DNA of 64,000 nucleotides from assembly GCA_017465945.1 (NCBI GenBank), contig JAFTVD010000023.1, positions 1 through 64,000 on the forward strand. Direction: 5' to 3'. Source of the stretch: Alphaproteobacteria bacterium. Lineage in GTDB: Bacteria; Pseudomonadota; Alphaproteobacteria; RF32; CAG-239. This document shows, one piece after another, positions 51,730-61,415 of this stretch. The position numbers and the translations under genes were made by a program. The notes under the pieces are model-generated. The model made no database searches. It was not told the DNA's origin and saw nothing but the letters and a program-made list of their open reading frames with translations. Every line of letters starts with the position of its first letter. Position 1 is the first letter of the stretch.

Positions 51730-52200
51730 TCATTTGCATTCAAAACATTCATACTGTTTGGCATATAGGTTATGAATATCTTTTATTGCATTGGATGTTC
51801 GATTTACCTCAATAACTTTATCGATAAACTGAACACCTTCATGTGTGCGACTAATTTTTTTAACACAAAGGCAAGTGTAGTCATCAATGTTTTCCGTATT
51901 GGTATTTGAACTTTTAAAAGAGCTTTCAATACCTAGGTTTGCGGATTTTACAGGAGTGTTGTAGGTGGGGTAGAAAATAAGTTGATTTTCATGGTTTTCT
52001 CCATAAGTTATTGCTTGATTGTTTGGCAATAACCAAATCCAGAACAAAGTAAAAGATTCACCGAGTACAGAGTTTTTGTTTTCAGTTACGGCTATGATAG
52101 GATAGCTTGAGCCTAAATTTTTCAATTCAGGAATAGTAGAACTGAAAGCTTCTAACATTATAGAGCGGATGTCCTCTTTGGTTTGTAATAATTGTTTCAT
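51730..52200 (-). CDS. Unknown soluble protein
   Basis: 156 residues, no signal peptide or membrane segment, predicted alpha/beta. Ends in a small cysteine cluster (YECFECK) and has CLC near residue 111. Not recognised. Single-gene unit: terminator directly after the stop. A TTGACA sequence lies upstream on this strand near 52288, but no -10 at good spacing is evident. Confidence 0.65.
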   Translation of the reverse strand: MKQLLQTKEDIRSIMLEAFSSTIPELKNLGSSYPIIAVTENKNSVLGESFTLFWIWLLPNNQAITYGENHENQLIFYPTYNTPVKSANLGIESSFKSSNTNTENIDDYTCLCVKKISRTHEGVQFIDKVIEVNRTSNAIKDIHNLYAKQYECFECK

Positions 52201-52301
52201 AATGTGATATGTTTAATGATTAATAATTTTGTTTATATAATTATATTAGATGTTGTTTATTTCTTATTATAAAAAATATTTTTTGTCAATATTATTTATG
52301 T

Positions 52302-53144
52302 CTAAAATTTTGTTTTTAACATATCAAGTGTAAAACGATTGGTGTAATTTAATTTTGTAAGCAAACTTTCGGCTTTGTCAAAGTATTTACCAATACGGGT
52401 TGGATCATGAGCATCATCACTTATTAATATTGGGACTAAATTGCTTTTAGCAAGAGTTTCTAACATCCAAGGTGAGGGGTGAGGCTGATCTATTCTATCG
52501 TATCCACTTGTGTTTAATTCTATAGGGGTTCTAGTTTTAATTAGAGTTTCGATTATTTCATGTTTGTATTCATCATATCTTTCATCAACACCTAGGTTAA
52601 ATATTGTACAATAGTCAAGATGTGCGATAAATGTAAAATATCCGCTTTTTATACATTCGATAATATTTTTATAGTGATTTATGGTGTATTGATGAATTGT
52701 TTCTTCATCTGGGCGGTTTGGAATTTTTTTTAGGTGATAGATGTTACAAAGAAAAGTTTCATCAATGCTTTTTAAGAAGTGGTTACTTCCTATTAGGTAA
52801 TCTACATCTAGTTCTTTTATCATTTTTTCAAAATTATTACGCCAATCGAGAGAGCTGAAAAAATCACATTCAAAACCAATTTTTATATCTATATTGTATT
52901 CTTGTTTTAAGTTTTGTAAAATATTGATATGGCGCTTATAACACTCTGTTGCGTCTTTAAAATTATTAAAAAACATAGGTTCTATATTTCTATCAAAATC
53001 TAATACTTTATTTACAATTACATGATTGGTTACACCTATTGTTTTAAAGCCTTTATCGATGGCGGATGATATCATTGTTTTAGCGTCGGCATAGCCATCA
53101 AAACGTAGCTCATTATTATGAGTGTGAAGAGTGAAATTTTGCAT
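52302..53144 (-). CDS. PHP-domain phosphatase (histidinol-phosphatase-like)
   Basis: 280 residues. Metal ligands of the PHP fold are in place: LHTHNN (6-11), GFECDF (about 92-97), GSNHFL (about 119-124), AHLDYC (about 177-182) and ISDDAHDPTRIG (about 241-252). The general layout is that of HisK/HisJ-type histidinol phosphatases, though no his genes are near, and other PHP phosphoesterases share these motifs. The 398-base gap upstream holds two GTGTCAACAAG copies (53227 and 53348), whose complements contain TTGACA and may be promoters. Confidence 0.87.
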   Translation of the reverse strand: MQNFTLHTHNNELRFDGYADAKTMISSAIDKGFKTIGVTNHVIVNKVLDFDRNIEPMFFNNFKDATECYKRHINILQNLKQEYNIDIKIGFECDFFSSLDWRNNFEKMIKELDVDYLIGSNHFLKSIDETFLCNIYHLKKIPNRPDEETIHQYTINHYKNIIECIKSGYFTFIAHLDYCTIFNLGVDERYDEYKHEIIETLIKTRTPIELNTSGYDRIDQPHPSPWMLETLAKSNLVPILISDDAHDPTRIGKYFDKAESLLTKLNYTNRFTLDMLKTKF

Positions 53145-53465
53145 TTTAATAACCTTATTTAGTTTTTTTGTTTATGAAAGTATATAAGGTTTATAGTTAA
53201 GAAAATATTTATTTTATAAATTAAAAGTGTCAACAAGGGTGGTGTAATATCCAATCTAGCATCTTTAAATTGTTTTTCAATAGAAATTTTTAATAATTTA
53301 TTAATAATTTTGCTTGAATGAGGGTTTTTAGTTTGGCTAGTATTGAATGTGTCAACAAGTATGTTTTACCTCTACTTTTTTTGAGGTTTTAAGTGAAATA
53401 AAAATGATTATATTTAAGTACATAATAAACAATATACTTTCTTATTCACAAGGCTGTAATTAGCT

Positions 53466-53493
53466 TTGACATTGATATTTTAATATCTATACT
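53466..53493 (+). promoter_or_regulatory. Promoter of malQ
   Basis: TTGACA (53466-53471), 16 nt, TATACT (53488-53493), 50 bases before the malQ ATG. Confidence 0.75.
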
Positions 53494-53542
53494 TTAGGGC
53501 ATAATTTGAGACTAACTTTTATGGAAGAGGGATTTTTTTAAG

Positions 53543-56140
53543 ATGAACAAAGATAGTGTTGCTGAGTTTAACACCAACTTGGGGTTGTTGGCTGATTTAT
53601 ATGGTGTAGAGTATCAATCAGACCCTGATATGAAAGTTGGAATGTTAAAGTCTATGGGAGTGTTAGAGGATACGTTTGATCATACTACAACTAATCATGT
53701 TAGATTTTTGGCGAATCTTATTAAGGTTAAGGAACTTGTTAGGCAGAAGAAAGATGCTAATTTTAGAAATATTGTGCATCATGTTCCTGTGCTTAGAAAA
53801 AATAGAGTAAATACAATAGAGGTTTCTTTACCTGAAGGGGTTACTTCGCTTAAGTGGAGCTTTTATGAAGATGAAGATATGAAAAAGCACTATAAAGGTG
53901 AAGTTGGCGTTGACGATATGGGTAAAGTTTATAGTGGTGAAACAAGTATTGAAAAATTAAAACAGGGAACTAGAGATATTAATAAAGTTTCTGAACACAA
54001 AATTGGAGATACTGTTTATCGCAAATATCAATTTGAATTTCCTTTTGATGTTAATTTAGGATATCATAAAGTTGAATTCTCATATAAAGATAAAAATGGA
54101 GTAGATGTTGTATGTCAATCTCATTTGATTTCTGCTCCTGAAAAATGTTATTCAGGAATTGATATTGAAAATGGTGATAAAACTTGGGGTATTCCGGTTC
54201 AACTTTATGAACAAGTAAGTCAAAATAATCTTGGTATTGGTAATTATAGTGACTTAGCTCAAATTGGTTTTATCGCAGGTAAAAATGGAGCAGGACTTTT
54301 AGGAGTTAATCCTTTGCATGCAAATAGAGGTGATCAACCTGAAAATGCTTCGCCTTATTCTCCTGATAGCAGAATGTATTTTAATTATTTGTATCTTGAT
54401 GTTACTGGTATTGAGGAATTTAAGAATAGTCCTTTGATTAAGGCTTATTATGATAGTCCAGAATTTCAGGAAAAAATTAGAAGAAACCGCCGTAAAGGAT
54501 ATGTTGATTATACGGTTACTCAAGAATTGGTTGATGATATTTTACATCGTTGTTTTGAAGAATTTAAACGAAATAAAAATTTTAATAGAGAAGAATATAA
54601 TAAATATTTGGTTTATTGTGACGAACAAGATGGTATTTTAGATAAATATGCAACATTTAGAGTATTAAATGAATATTTTGCAAAACAAAAACCTACTCCG
54701 CTTGATTGGAATTATTGGCCAGATGAATATAAAGATCCAAATTCTGATGCTGTTAAGAAATTTATGATTGAACATAAAGATGAAATTGAATTTCATAAAT
54801 ATGCTCAATGGCAATGCACTAAACAACTTGAAGAAGTTAAGGGTGTATGCTTAAATTCTGGTATGAAGATAGGGCTTTATATGGATATGGCTGTTGGGGC
54901 ATCTCCAAAAGGATTTGAAGCTTGGTACTATAAAGATTTGTTTATTAATGGTAGTGCAGGGGCAACTCCTGATGAACTTTCTCCAACAGGACAAGTTTGG
55001 AATGTGTTAGGGTTTAATCCTGCAAAATTGCAACAAGAAGCGTATGAACCATATCGTCGTATTTTGGAAGCAAATATGAAATATGCAGGGTGTATGCGTA
55101 TTGACCATGTATTGCAATTAAATCGTTTATATTTCCATCCTGCTAATGAGCACAAAGGTACTTTTGTTTACTATAATTCTGAAGAACTTATGGCATTGGT
55201 TGCCCTTGAAAGTCATCGTCATAAGACAATGATTATTGGTGAAGATTTGGGGGAAGCGACTAAAGAATTTAGAAAACAAATGGAAGATTATGGTATTCTT
55301 TCTTATAAGGTGCTTCCGTTTGAAAGAGACCATGAAGGTAAAATGATTAGACCTGAAAAATATCAACAGTTAGCTATTTGTGCGACATCAACTCATGACA
55401 CTCCAACGCTTCTTAATCAGTGGAATGTTCAAGATGTTTGGCAGAAAAAAGCTCTTGGTTTTTATAATGAAAAAATCTTAAATAATATGTTTGAGCAATA
55501 TGCAACACAACGTATTTCTATTAATGAGCGTTTGAGTGAATATGGTTGTTGGGATAAAGTTGGGGGTAAACCATCGTTTAATCCTAGAGAAGAAGCAAAT
55601 GAAGTACCTGAGGGATATTTGTGTGCAGCTATTGATTATCTTGCTCGCTCAAATTCTGCGTTAATGATGGTTCCTTTATCTGATATATTCGGTGTTAGTG
55701 AAATGGGGAATATTCCAGGTACGCTAGATGTTGATATGACTTCAAGTGATAAAAAGTCTTTCATGGAAATTAGTGGTAATGATCATAGATTTTATCCTAA
55801 CTGGAGAAAGAAGTTACATATTCCTATAGAACACTTTGAAGATACTGATGAATTTAAAAAGGTTATTGATATCTTGAATGAATATCGTCAAGATGGAAAT
55901 GATGGTAGAGGTAAATACTATCAGTTCCAACGTATGGGAATTGATAATCCTTCAACGGTTGATTTTGATAAAGCAAAAAGAATTCATAAGATTTTGCTTA
56001 ATAAACAAGAATATCAACGTAATGCAATTATTAATAATCGCTATAAACCACAAGCTATGTTACGTAATCAAAAGAAAATTGATGATGTTCAGGCTAGGAT
56101 GAAAAAAGCTATGAGAGATTGGTATTTAAAAGGTTTATAG
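53543..56140 (+). CDS. malQ: 4-alpha-glucanotransferase (amylomaltase)
   Basis: 865 residues, long form with an extra N-terminal beta domain (about 80-200). GH77 landmarks: NPLHANRGDQPENASPYSPDSR in order (about 254-275), GLYMDMAVG, MRIDHVLQLNRLY (nucleophile Asp), IIGEDLGEAT (acid/base Glu) and STHDTPTLLNQW (third Asp). It transfers alpha-1,4-glucan chains in maltodextrin or glycogen metabolism. No other mal or glg genes are in the window. GAAGAGGGA precedes the ATG; a terminator follows at 56166. Confidence 0.95.
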   Translation: MNKDSVAEFNTNLGLLADLYGVEYQSDPDMKVGMLKSMGVLEDTFDHTTTNHVRFLANLIKVKELVRQKKDANFRNIVHHVPVLRKNRVNTIEVSLPEGVTSLKWSFYEDEDMKKHYKGEVGVDDMGKVYSGETSIEKLKQGTRDINKVSEHKIGDTVYRKYQFEFPFDVNLGYHKVEFSYKDKNGVDVVCQSHLISAPEKCYSGIDIENGDKTWGIPVQLYEQVSQNNLGIGNYSDLAQIGFIAGKNGAGLLGVNPLHANRGDQPENASPYSPDSRMYFNYLYLDVTGIEEFKNSPLIKAYYDSPEFQEKIRRNRRKGYVDYTVTQELVDDILHRCFEEFKRNKNFNREEYNKYLVYCDEQDGILDKYATFRVLNEYFAKQKPTPLDWNYWPDEYKDPNSDAVKKFMIEHKDEIEFHKYAQWQCTKQLEEVKGVCLNSGMKIGLYMDMAVGASPKGFEAWYYKDLFINGSAGATPDELSPTGQVWNVLGFNPAKLQQEAYEPYRRILEANMKYAGCMRIDHVLQLNRLYFHPANEHKGTFVYYNSEELMALVALESHRHKTMIIGEDLGEATKEFRKQMEDYGILSYKVLPFERDHEGKMIRPEKYQQLAICATSTHDTPTLLNQWNVQDVWQKKALGFYNEKILNNMFEQYATQRISINERLSEYGCWDKVGGKPSFNPREEANEVPEGYLCAAIDYLARSNSALMMVPLSDIFGVSEMGNIPGTLDVDMTSSDKKSFMEISGNDHRFYPNWRKKLHIPIEHFEDTDEFKKVIDILNEYRQDGNDGRGKYYQFQRMGIDNPSTVDFDKAKRIHKILLNKQEYQRNAIINNRYKPQAMLRNQKKIDDVQARMKKAMRDWYLKGL

Positions 56141-56165
56141 AATTAAGTATTTTATATATTTATGA

Positions 56166-56196
56166 AAGGTGTTAATTTAAAATTAACACCTTTTTG
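56166..56196 (+). terminator. Terminator of malQ
   Basis: AGGTGTTAATTT and AATTAACACC pair across two bases, followed by TTTTT. Confidence 0.9.
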
Positions 56197-56279
56197 TTTA
56201 TTATTGTAGAAAGGGCTTGAATTAAATTTATATATTGAATATAATCGTTGTAGTTTATTTGTGTTGTTGAAGGCGCGAA

Positions 56280-56900
56280 ATGTCAGGCGAAAAAAAACAG
56301 AATGTAAGAATGATTTTTAAAGTAGGGGCTTTCCTTGCATTTATTATGCTTGGTTATTTGGGTATTCGTTCTTATAAAAGAAGTGTTGAGAAATTAAAAA
56401 TCAACAAATGTACTGAGGAAATTATTTCTTTAGTTAAAAATATTCAAGAGGCATATTTTAGTAGTACTGATTATGGTGAGTTTGATTATAAAACAGCAGA
56501 AAGAATGAAGTTGTTTCCATCTAATATGAAAAGGGAAGGTTTTAGAGAGGTAACTAATGCTTACATGGGGGGAGTTGATGTTTATTATTCATCATTAACC
56601 CCTGATAGAAATAGAAGTGCTTTTGAAGTTTCTTTTCAAGGGTTAAGTCAGATGGGATGTATGGCTTTGCTTAGATTGGATTTATCAAATTTGAACGCTA
56701 TTGCTGTGGCAGGGTTTGCTACTCCTACTCCTAGTGGTGTTTTAGATGAAATTTATGTAGATACAAAACCAGAAGAAATAAAAGATAGAGGTAGAAAGTT
56801 TATAGCTAGGGGGATTATGTATCTATCAGATGAAAAAGCAGAGAATGCGTGCGCATGTAAGAGCAAGGATGAGTGTTCTGTGATTTGGAAATTCAAATAA
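56280..56900 (+). CDS. Membrane-anchored pilin-like protein
   Basis: 206 residues. One N-terminal hydrophobic segment (about 13-30) after a basic start, a long helix (about 33-60), then a beta-rich globular part with an NAYMGGVDVYYSS stretch reminiscent of the N-x-W-G-G motif of PilS-type type IV pilins, and a cysteine-rich end (CACKSKDEC). It lacks a canonical G-F/M prepilin peptidase site, so true pilin processing is uncertain. Possibly a minor pilin or pseudopilin-like fold. It stands alone. Confidence 0.65.
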   Translation: MSGEKKQNVRMIFKVGAFLAFIMLGYLGIRSYKRSVEKLKINKCTEEIISLVKNIQEAYFSSTDYGEFDYKTAERMKLFPSNMKREGFREVTNAYMGGVDVYYSSLTPDRNRSAFEVSFQGLSQMGCMALLRLDLSNLNAIAVAGFATPTPSGVLDEIYVDTKPEEIKDRGRKFIARGIMYLSDEKAENACACKSKDECSVIWKFK

Positions 56901-56949
56901 AGGGTAAAATTTTTATATCTAAAGCGAGATTTTCAAATAAATAAAAATT

Positions 56950-57161
56950 CATGTAGTTTTATCTACACTAAAATTTTTATTTTTTTCAATCTCATCTTTA
57001 TCTATTAAAAATTTTCCGCCTTTATTGTTTAAAGCGCATTTAATTAGTAAATAAAAGCCACTCTGCAGTCGGGTCATGTAGTTTTATCTACACTCCCTTC
57101 CTTGGGTGGATATTTACTATTAACTACTAAAATTTTCCGCCTTTATTATTTAAAGCGCATT
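56950..57161 (+). repeat. Tandem pair of 121-125-bp degenerate units upstream of uvrA
   Basis: CATGTAGTTTTATCTACACT occurs at 56950-56969 and 57075-57094 (a TGTAG-ttttat-CTACA hairpin in each). A second block of about 33 bp, containing TTTTCCGCCTTTATT and TTTAAAGCGCATT, occurs at 57007-57040 and 57129-57161. The order hairpin block then TTCCGCC block is the same in both units; the sequence between them differs. Confidence 0.85.
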
Positions 57162-57201
57162 GAGTTATTTGTAGCTAATTTATTATAATCTAAAAAAGTA
57201 C

Positions 57202-57230
57202 TTGCCAAAAGAACAAAAGTAGTATATTAC
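57202..57230 (+). promoter_or_regulatory. Promoter of uvrA
   Basis: TTGCCA (57202-57207), 17 nt, TATTAC (57225-57230), followed by the RBS CGGAGG. No complete GAAC-N7-GTTC SOS box is visible; only a lone GAAC at 57211. Confidence 0.6.
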
Positions 57231-57252
57231 GATTATTCGGAGGTACAAATAG

Positions 57253-60072
57253 ATGTCTGAGAGCAAGTTTATTGAGATAAAAGGTGCAAGAGAGCACAAT
57301 CTAAAAAACGTAAATATTTCTATTCCTAAAAATAAATTAACAGTTATTACGGGGCTTTCAGGTTCGGGAAAGTCTTCGCTTGCTTTTGATACTATTTATG
57401 CAGAAGGGCAGAGACGTTATGTTGAAAGTTTGTCAGCGTATGCTCGTCAGTTTTTAGATTTGATGAAAAAGCCAGATGTCGACTCTATTGAAGGGCTTGC
57501 ACCTGCTATTTCTATTGAACAAAAAACAACATCACATAATCCTCGTTCTACTGTTGGGACTATTACTGAAATTTATGACTATATGAGATTGTTATGGGCA
57601 AGAGCTGGGACACCATATTCTCCTACAACTGGTTTACCAATAGAAGCGCAAACTGTCAGTCAGATTGTAGATAAAATATTAGGGCTTGATATAGGTAGTA
57701 AAATTATGCTTGTTGCTCCTATGGTTAGGGGAAGAAAAGGAGAATTTAAAAAAGAGTTAGAAGGGCTTTTAAAACAAGGATTTCAACGTGTAAAAATTGA
57801 TGGTGAAGTGTTTGATCTTGAAGATGTGCCAAATTTAGAAAAAAATATTAAGCATGATATTGAGGTTGTTGTTGATAGGCTTATCATTAAAAATGAAGAT
57901 ATGAGTGAGAGGGTGGCTCAATCTGTTGAAACAGCTCTTAAAATTAGTGATGGAATTTTGTATGTTGATAATTTAACAGATAATTCTAGGTTTACTTGTT
58001 CTTCAAAATATGCTTGTCCCGTATCGGGATTTACGATTGAGGAAATTGAGCCAAGGCTTTTTTCGTTTAATAATCCGCAAGGTGCTTGTCCACATTGTGA
58101 TGGTATTGGGGCAAGGTTATATATGGATGAAGCTTTGGTTATACCAAATGTTTCAAAAAGTATTGCGCAAGGTGCTATTGCTCCTTGGTATGGGTTTAAG
58201 TCTTCATTTTATAAGCAGACTCTTATTTCGTTATGTGATTTTTTAGGTATATCTCAAGATACACCATGGAAGGATTTGCCTCAAAAAGCAAAAGATATTA
58301 TTTTATATGGTTCGGGAAATGTTTGTGTGCCTCTGTATTATTCTTCTTTTGTATCTGATAAGCCTTTTGAAGGGGTTATTCCTAATATGGAAAGGAGATT
58401 TTTGGAAACAGAATCGGCGGCATCGAGAGAAGAATTATCACACTATCAATCGGCAGCGCCTTGTACTTTTTGTAAGGGAAAAAGATTAAAAGATGAGGCT
58501 TTGGCGGTTAAAGTATGTGGAAAAGATATTATGGAGGTATCTGATTTATCTATAAAAAATGCTTTGAAATGGTTTATGGGGGTTGAAGAACAACTAACGC
58601 CACAAAAACAACAGATTGCACATAAAATATTAAAAGAGATTGTGGAGAGATTACAATTTTTGAACAATGTAGGTTTGGATTATTTAACTTTATCTCGTCA
58701 ATCTGGTGGACTTTCTGGAGGCGAATCGCAACGTATTCGTTTAGCATCACAAATAGGTTCGGGATTAACAGGTGTTTTTTATGTGTTAGATGAACCATCT
58801 ATCGGGCTTCATCAACGCGATAATGATAGATTGCTTGAAACATTAAATAGACTTCGTGATATTGGTAATACGGTAATTGTGGTTGAACATGATGAAGATG
58901 CGATTAGAAATGCTGATTATTTGGTTGATATGGGACCTGGTGCCGGTGATATTGGTGGAGAAGTGGTAGCAGAAGGTAGTGTTGAAGATGTATTAAAAAA
59001 TAAAAAATCTTTGACGGCACAATATCTAAATGGGCAAAAAGAAATTAGCGTTCCTGTTAAACGTCGTGAAGGGAATGGTAAATTTTTAGAGTTATTGGGA
59101 GCAAAAACAAATAATCTTAAAAATGTTGATTTGAAAATACCATTGGGGACATTAACGCTTGTTACGGGGGTTTCAGGTGGAGGAAAATCTTCTCTTATAC
59201 TAGAAACTCTTTATAAGGCCCTTAATAAAGAACTTAATAAAACAAGAGAGCATACTGGTATTTATGATGAACTTAAAGGTATTGAAAATATTGATAAAGT
59301 AATTGATATTGACCAATCTCCTATTGGGAGAACTCCTCGTTCTAATCCGGCAACTTATACTGGGTTATTTACTTATATTAGAGATTGGTTTGCAGAACTT
59401 CCTTTATCTAAAGCAAGAGGGTATCAAGCTGGTAGATTTTCGTTTAATGTTCAAGGTGGAAGATGCGAAGCTTGTAAAGGTGATGGGGTTACAAAAATTG
59501 AGATGAACTTCTTACCTGATGTGTATGTGGAATGTGATGAATGTCATGGTAAGAGGTTTAATCGTGAAACTTTAGAGGTTACATATAAAGGTAAATCTAT
59601 TGCTGATGTTTTAGATATGACTGTTGATGAGGCTGTTGAATTTTTTAGTAATATTCCAAGTATTAGGTCTAGATTGGAATTATTGCAAAAGGTGGGGCTT
59701 GGGTATATTCATCTTGGACAGCCTGCTACAACGCTTTCAGGAGGGGAGGCGCAAAGAGTAAAACTTTCTAAAGAATTATCTAAACGTGCTACTGGTAAGA
59801 CAGTTTATATTTTAGATGAGCCAACAACGGGACTTCACTTTGAGGATATTAATAAGTTGTTGAAAGTGTTGCAAACCTTTGTTGATCAAGGCAATACTGT
59901 AATTGTTATTGAACACAATTTAGATGTAATAAAGGTTGCGGACTATATTATTGATATGGGGCCAGAAGGTGGAGATGGTGGCGGAAAAATTGTTGCTTGC
60001 GGTACACCTGAAGAAATTGTTAAAAAGAAAAAAGGATATACATATAAATATTTAGCTTCTAAATTAAAGTGA
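57253..60072 (+). CDS. uvrA: Excinuclease ABC subunit A
   Basis: 939 residues, standard length. Two ABC modules: Walker [10 protein letters not shown] (about 33-41) and GVSGGGKSS (about 639-647); signature [14 protein letters not shown] and [15 protein letters not shown]-loop regions [13 protein letters not shown] and [10 protein letters not shown]. Zinc region 1 reads CPVSG...CPHC with only one Cys in the first half, as in many alphaproteobacteria; the C-terminal zinc site CEAC...CDEC is complete. It recognises DNA damage in nucleotide excision repair. RBS CGGAGG. Confidence 0.97.
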   Translation: MSESKFIEIKGAREHNLKNVNISIPKNKLTVITGLSGSGKSSLAFDTIYAEGQRRYVESLSAYARQFLDLMKKPDVDSIEGLAPAISIEQKTTSHNPRSTVGTITEIYDYMRLLWARAGTPYSPTTGLPIEAQTVSQIVDKILGLDIGSKIMLVAPMVRGRKGEFKKELEGLLKQGFQRVKIDGEVFDLEDVPNLEKNIKHDIEVVVDRLIIKNEDMSERVAQSVETALKISDGILYVDNLTDNSRFTCSSKYACPVSGFTIEEIEPRLFSFNNPQGACPHCDGIGARLYMDEALVIPNVSKSIAQGAIAPWYGFKSSFYKQTLISLCDFLGISQDTPWKDLPQKAKDIILYGSGNVCVPLYYSSFVSDKPFEGVIPNMERRFLETESAASREELSHYQSAAPCTFCKGKRLKDEALAVKVCGKDIMEVSDLSIKNALKWFMGVEEQLTPQKQQIAHKILKEIVERLQFLNNVGLDYLTLSRQSGGLSGGESQRIRLASQIGSGLTGVFYVLDEPSIGLHQRDNDRLLETLNRLRDIGNTVIVVEHDEDAIRNADYLVDMGPGAGDIGGEVVAEGSVEDVLKNKKSLTAQYLNGQKEISVPVKRREGNGKFLELLGAKTNNLKNVDLKIPLGTLTLVTGVSGGGKSSLILETLYKALNKELNKTREHTGIYDELKGIENIDKVIDIDQSPIGRTPRSNPATYTGLFTYIRDWFAELPLSKARGYQAGRFSFNVQGGRCEACKGDGVTKIEMNFLPDVYVECDECHGKRFNRETLEVTYKGKSIADVLDMTVDEAVEFFSNIPSIRSRLELLQKVGLGYIHLGQPATTLSGGEAQRVKLSKELSKRATGKTVYILDEPTTGLHFEDINKLLKVLQTFVDQGNTVIVIEHNLDVIKVADYIIDMGPEGGDGGGKIVACGTPEEIVKKKKGYTYKYLASKLK

Positions 60073-60095
60073 TTTTTTCTAGATATGATTTGTTT

Positions 60096-60369
60096 AAAAA
60101 AAAAAGAAAACCCGAACACGGAGGAGGATGTGTTCGGGGAAAGAATGGCTATTCACATAGGTGTTCTTTTTTTAAGTAATGTTGTTTTACGTATAAAAGA
60201 AAGAAAAAACTGAAGTATATATTTTTTTTAATATGTAATGGTTAGTTTTATTTTCTTTTCAAAGAGTACATATGCTCACGCACCTGTACTCCATTAGAGG
60301 TTTTAACCTCACTTTTTGTATAATGGCACATTACAAAAAGATAATTATAGACGTAATAATAAGTAAGTA
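60096..60369 (-). ncRNA. Paralogous small RNA, copy 2
   Basis: Minus-strand transcript of about 270 nt. Promoter TTGACA (60398-60403), 16 nt, TATATT (60376-60381). The hairpin at 60264-60291 reads GAGTACA / TGTACTC outside and GTGC-GTGA-GCAT inside with a GTGA loop. Block CTATGTGAATA covers 60150-60160. The terminator is CCCGAACAC / GTGTTCGGG (60111-60138) plus a T run on this strand. Compared with copy 1 at 32544-32746, the outer and inner stem pairs change together. The linkers differ in length (about 104 versus 56 nt between the two blocks). Class not recognised. Confidence 0.75.
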
Positions 60370-60517
60370 TGGGGCAATATATATGAAATATTTTTTTTGT
60401 CAATATGTTTTGCGTTTATATTTAAATTTAAGTTTTGGAATAAAGTATTTGATTTAAAGTAATTTTAATAAATTATGATTTATAAATGTTGTTATTATAA
60501 CAATATGGAGTTTTGTC

Positions 60518-61297
60518 ATGGTTAAAGATGTAAAGAAAAATGTATCTAAAAAGCCGGTTTCTAAAAAGACAGTGGCTAAAAAGGTTACAACAAAATCGGT
60601 TGATAAAAAAATAGATGAAGTTGTTGTTAAAGATAAGATGGAAGATAAATTTACACCTGATATGTTTTTTAAGATATTTTTTGAAGGATGGAAGAGGTGT
60701 TTTGATTTAGAGGGAAGAACTTCCAGATTAGAATTGTGGGTGTTCATTATTATGAATACTTTGATTTCTGTTATTATTCAACTTCAATGCGGATATATTT
60801 TATCTTCTAGATTTTTAGTTGTTGCTAATGAAATGGGTTTTAGTATTGATAAGATTGAAAGTTATATTTGTTGGGCTAGTTTCTTTTATGGGGTTAGTAT
60901 TATTGTTCCATTGATTGCTATTGGTGCAATGATGGTACGTCGTATGCATGATTTAGGAAGAGCTGCATGGCATGGTTATGTTGAGCAAATCTTTATGGGT
61001 GTTGTTGTGTTAAGTTTGTTAGTAGTTGCTATGGATTGTTTGGCTGATACTGATTATGCTTATACAATTTTGGCTATGGGGGTTTGTTTTGTTACAATCT
61101 TTTATTCTGTTTTGTATTATTGCTTAAAATTTTTGGGTACCACTTTATATTACAAAGGAGATGAAAAGAAGAATGAATTTGGTAATCCAAGTTATGTCGG
61201 TCATTATTATGATGATTTGGCATTGAAATTTGGTAATTTCTATATCTTGTTTATATTAACTATCGCTATGCTTTATTTGGGAGTGTGGTATTTTTAG
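60518..61297 (+). CDS. DUF805 membrane protein with basic N-terminal tail
   Basis: 259 residues. Residues 1-40 are lysine-rich with KKPVSKKTVAKKV-type repeats, an unusual extension for the family. The DUF805 core starts near residue 55: F-x2-F-F-E-G-W...GRTSRLELWVF, four membrane segments, and the signature MMVRRMHDLGRAAWHG (about 140-155). Function of the family unknown. TATGGAG precedes the ATG. A weak hairpin terminator follows at 61315-61348. Confidence 0.85.
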   Translation: MVKDVKKNVSKKPVSKKTVAKKVTTKSVDKKIDEVVVKDKMEDKFTPDMFFKIFFEGWKRCFDLEGRTSRLELWVFIIMNTLISVIIQLQCGYILSSRFLVVANEMGFSIDKIESYICWASFFYGVSIIVPLIAIGAMMVRRMHDLGRAAWHGYVEQIFMGVVVLSLLVVAMDCLADTDYAYTILAMGVCFVTIFYSVLYYCLKFLGTTLYYKGDEKKNEFGNPSYVGHYYDDLALKFGNFYILFILTIAMLYLGVWYF

Positions 61298-61314
61298 TAT
61301 TTTTATATATTAAA

Positions 61315-61348
61315 ATGAGGAGGGAGAATTGTTCTTCCTCTTTTTTTT
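61315..61348 (+). terminator. Terminator
   Basis: GAGGAGGGAGAA and TTCTTCCTC pair imperfectly across a short loop, followed by a T tract. Confidence 0.65.
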
Positions 61349-61415
61349 GTCTTTACATTTATAATATTTTGAGCTAAAAAAGATAAAGTTTTTTTTGATT
61401 TAGGAGTTATTTGAG

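Noticed and set aside
57180..57252. LexA-type SOS box before uvrA
   Set aside because: Only one GAAC half is present; no GTTC at the required spacing.
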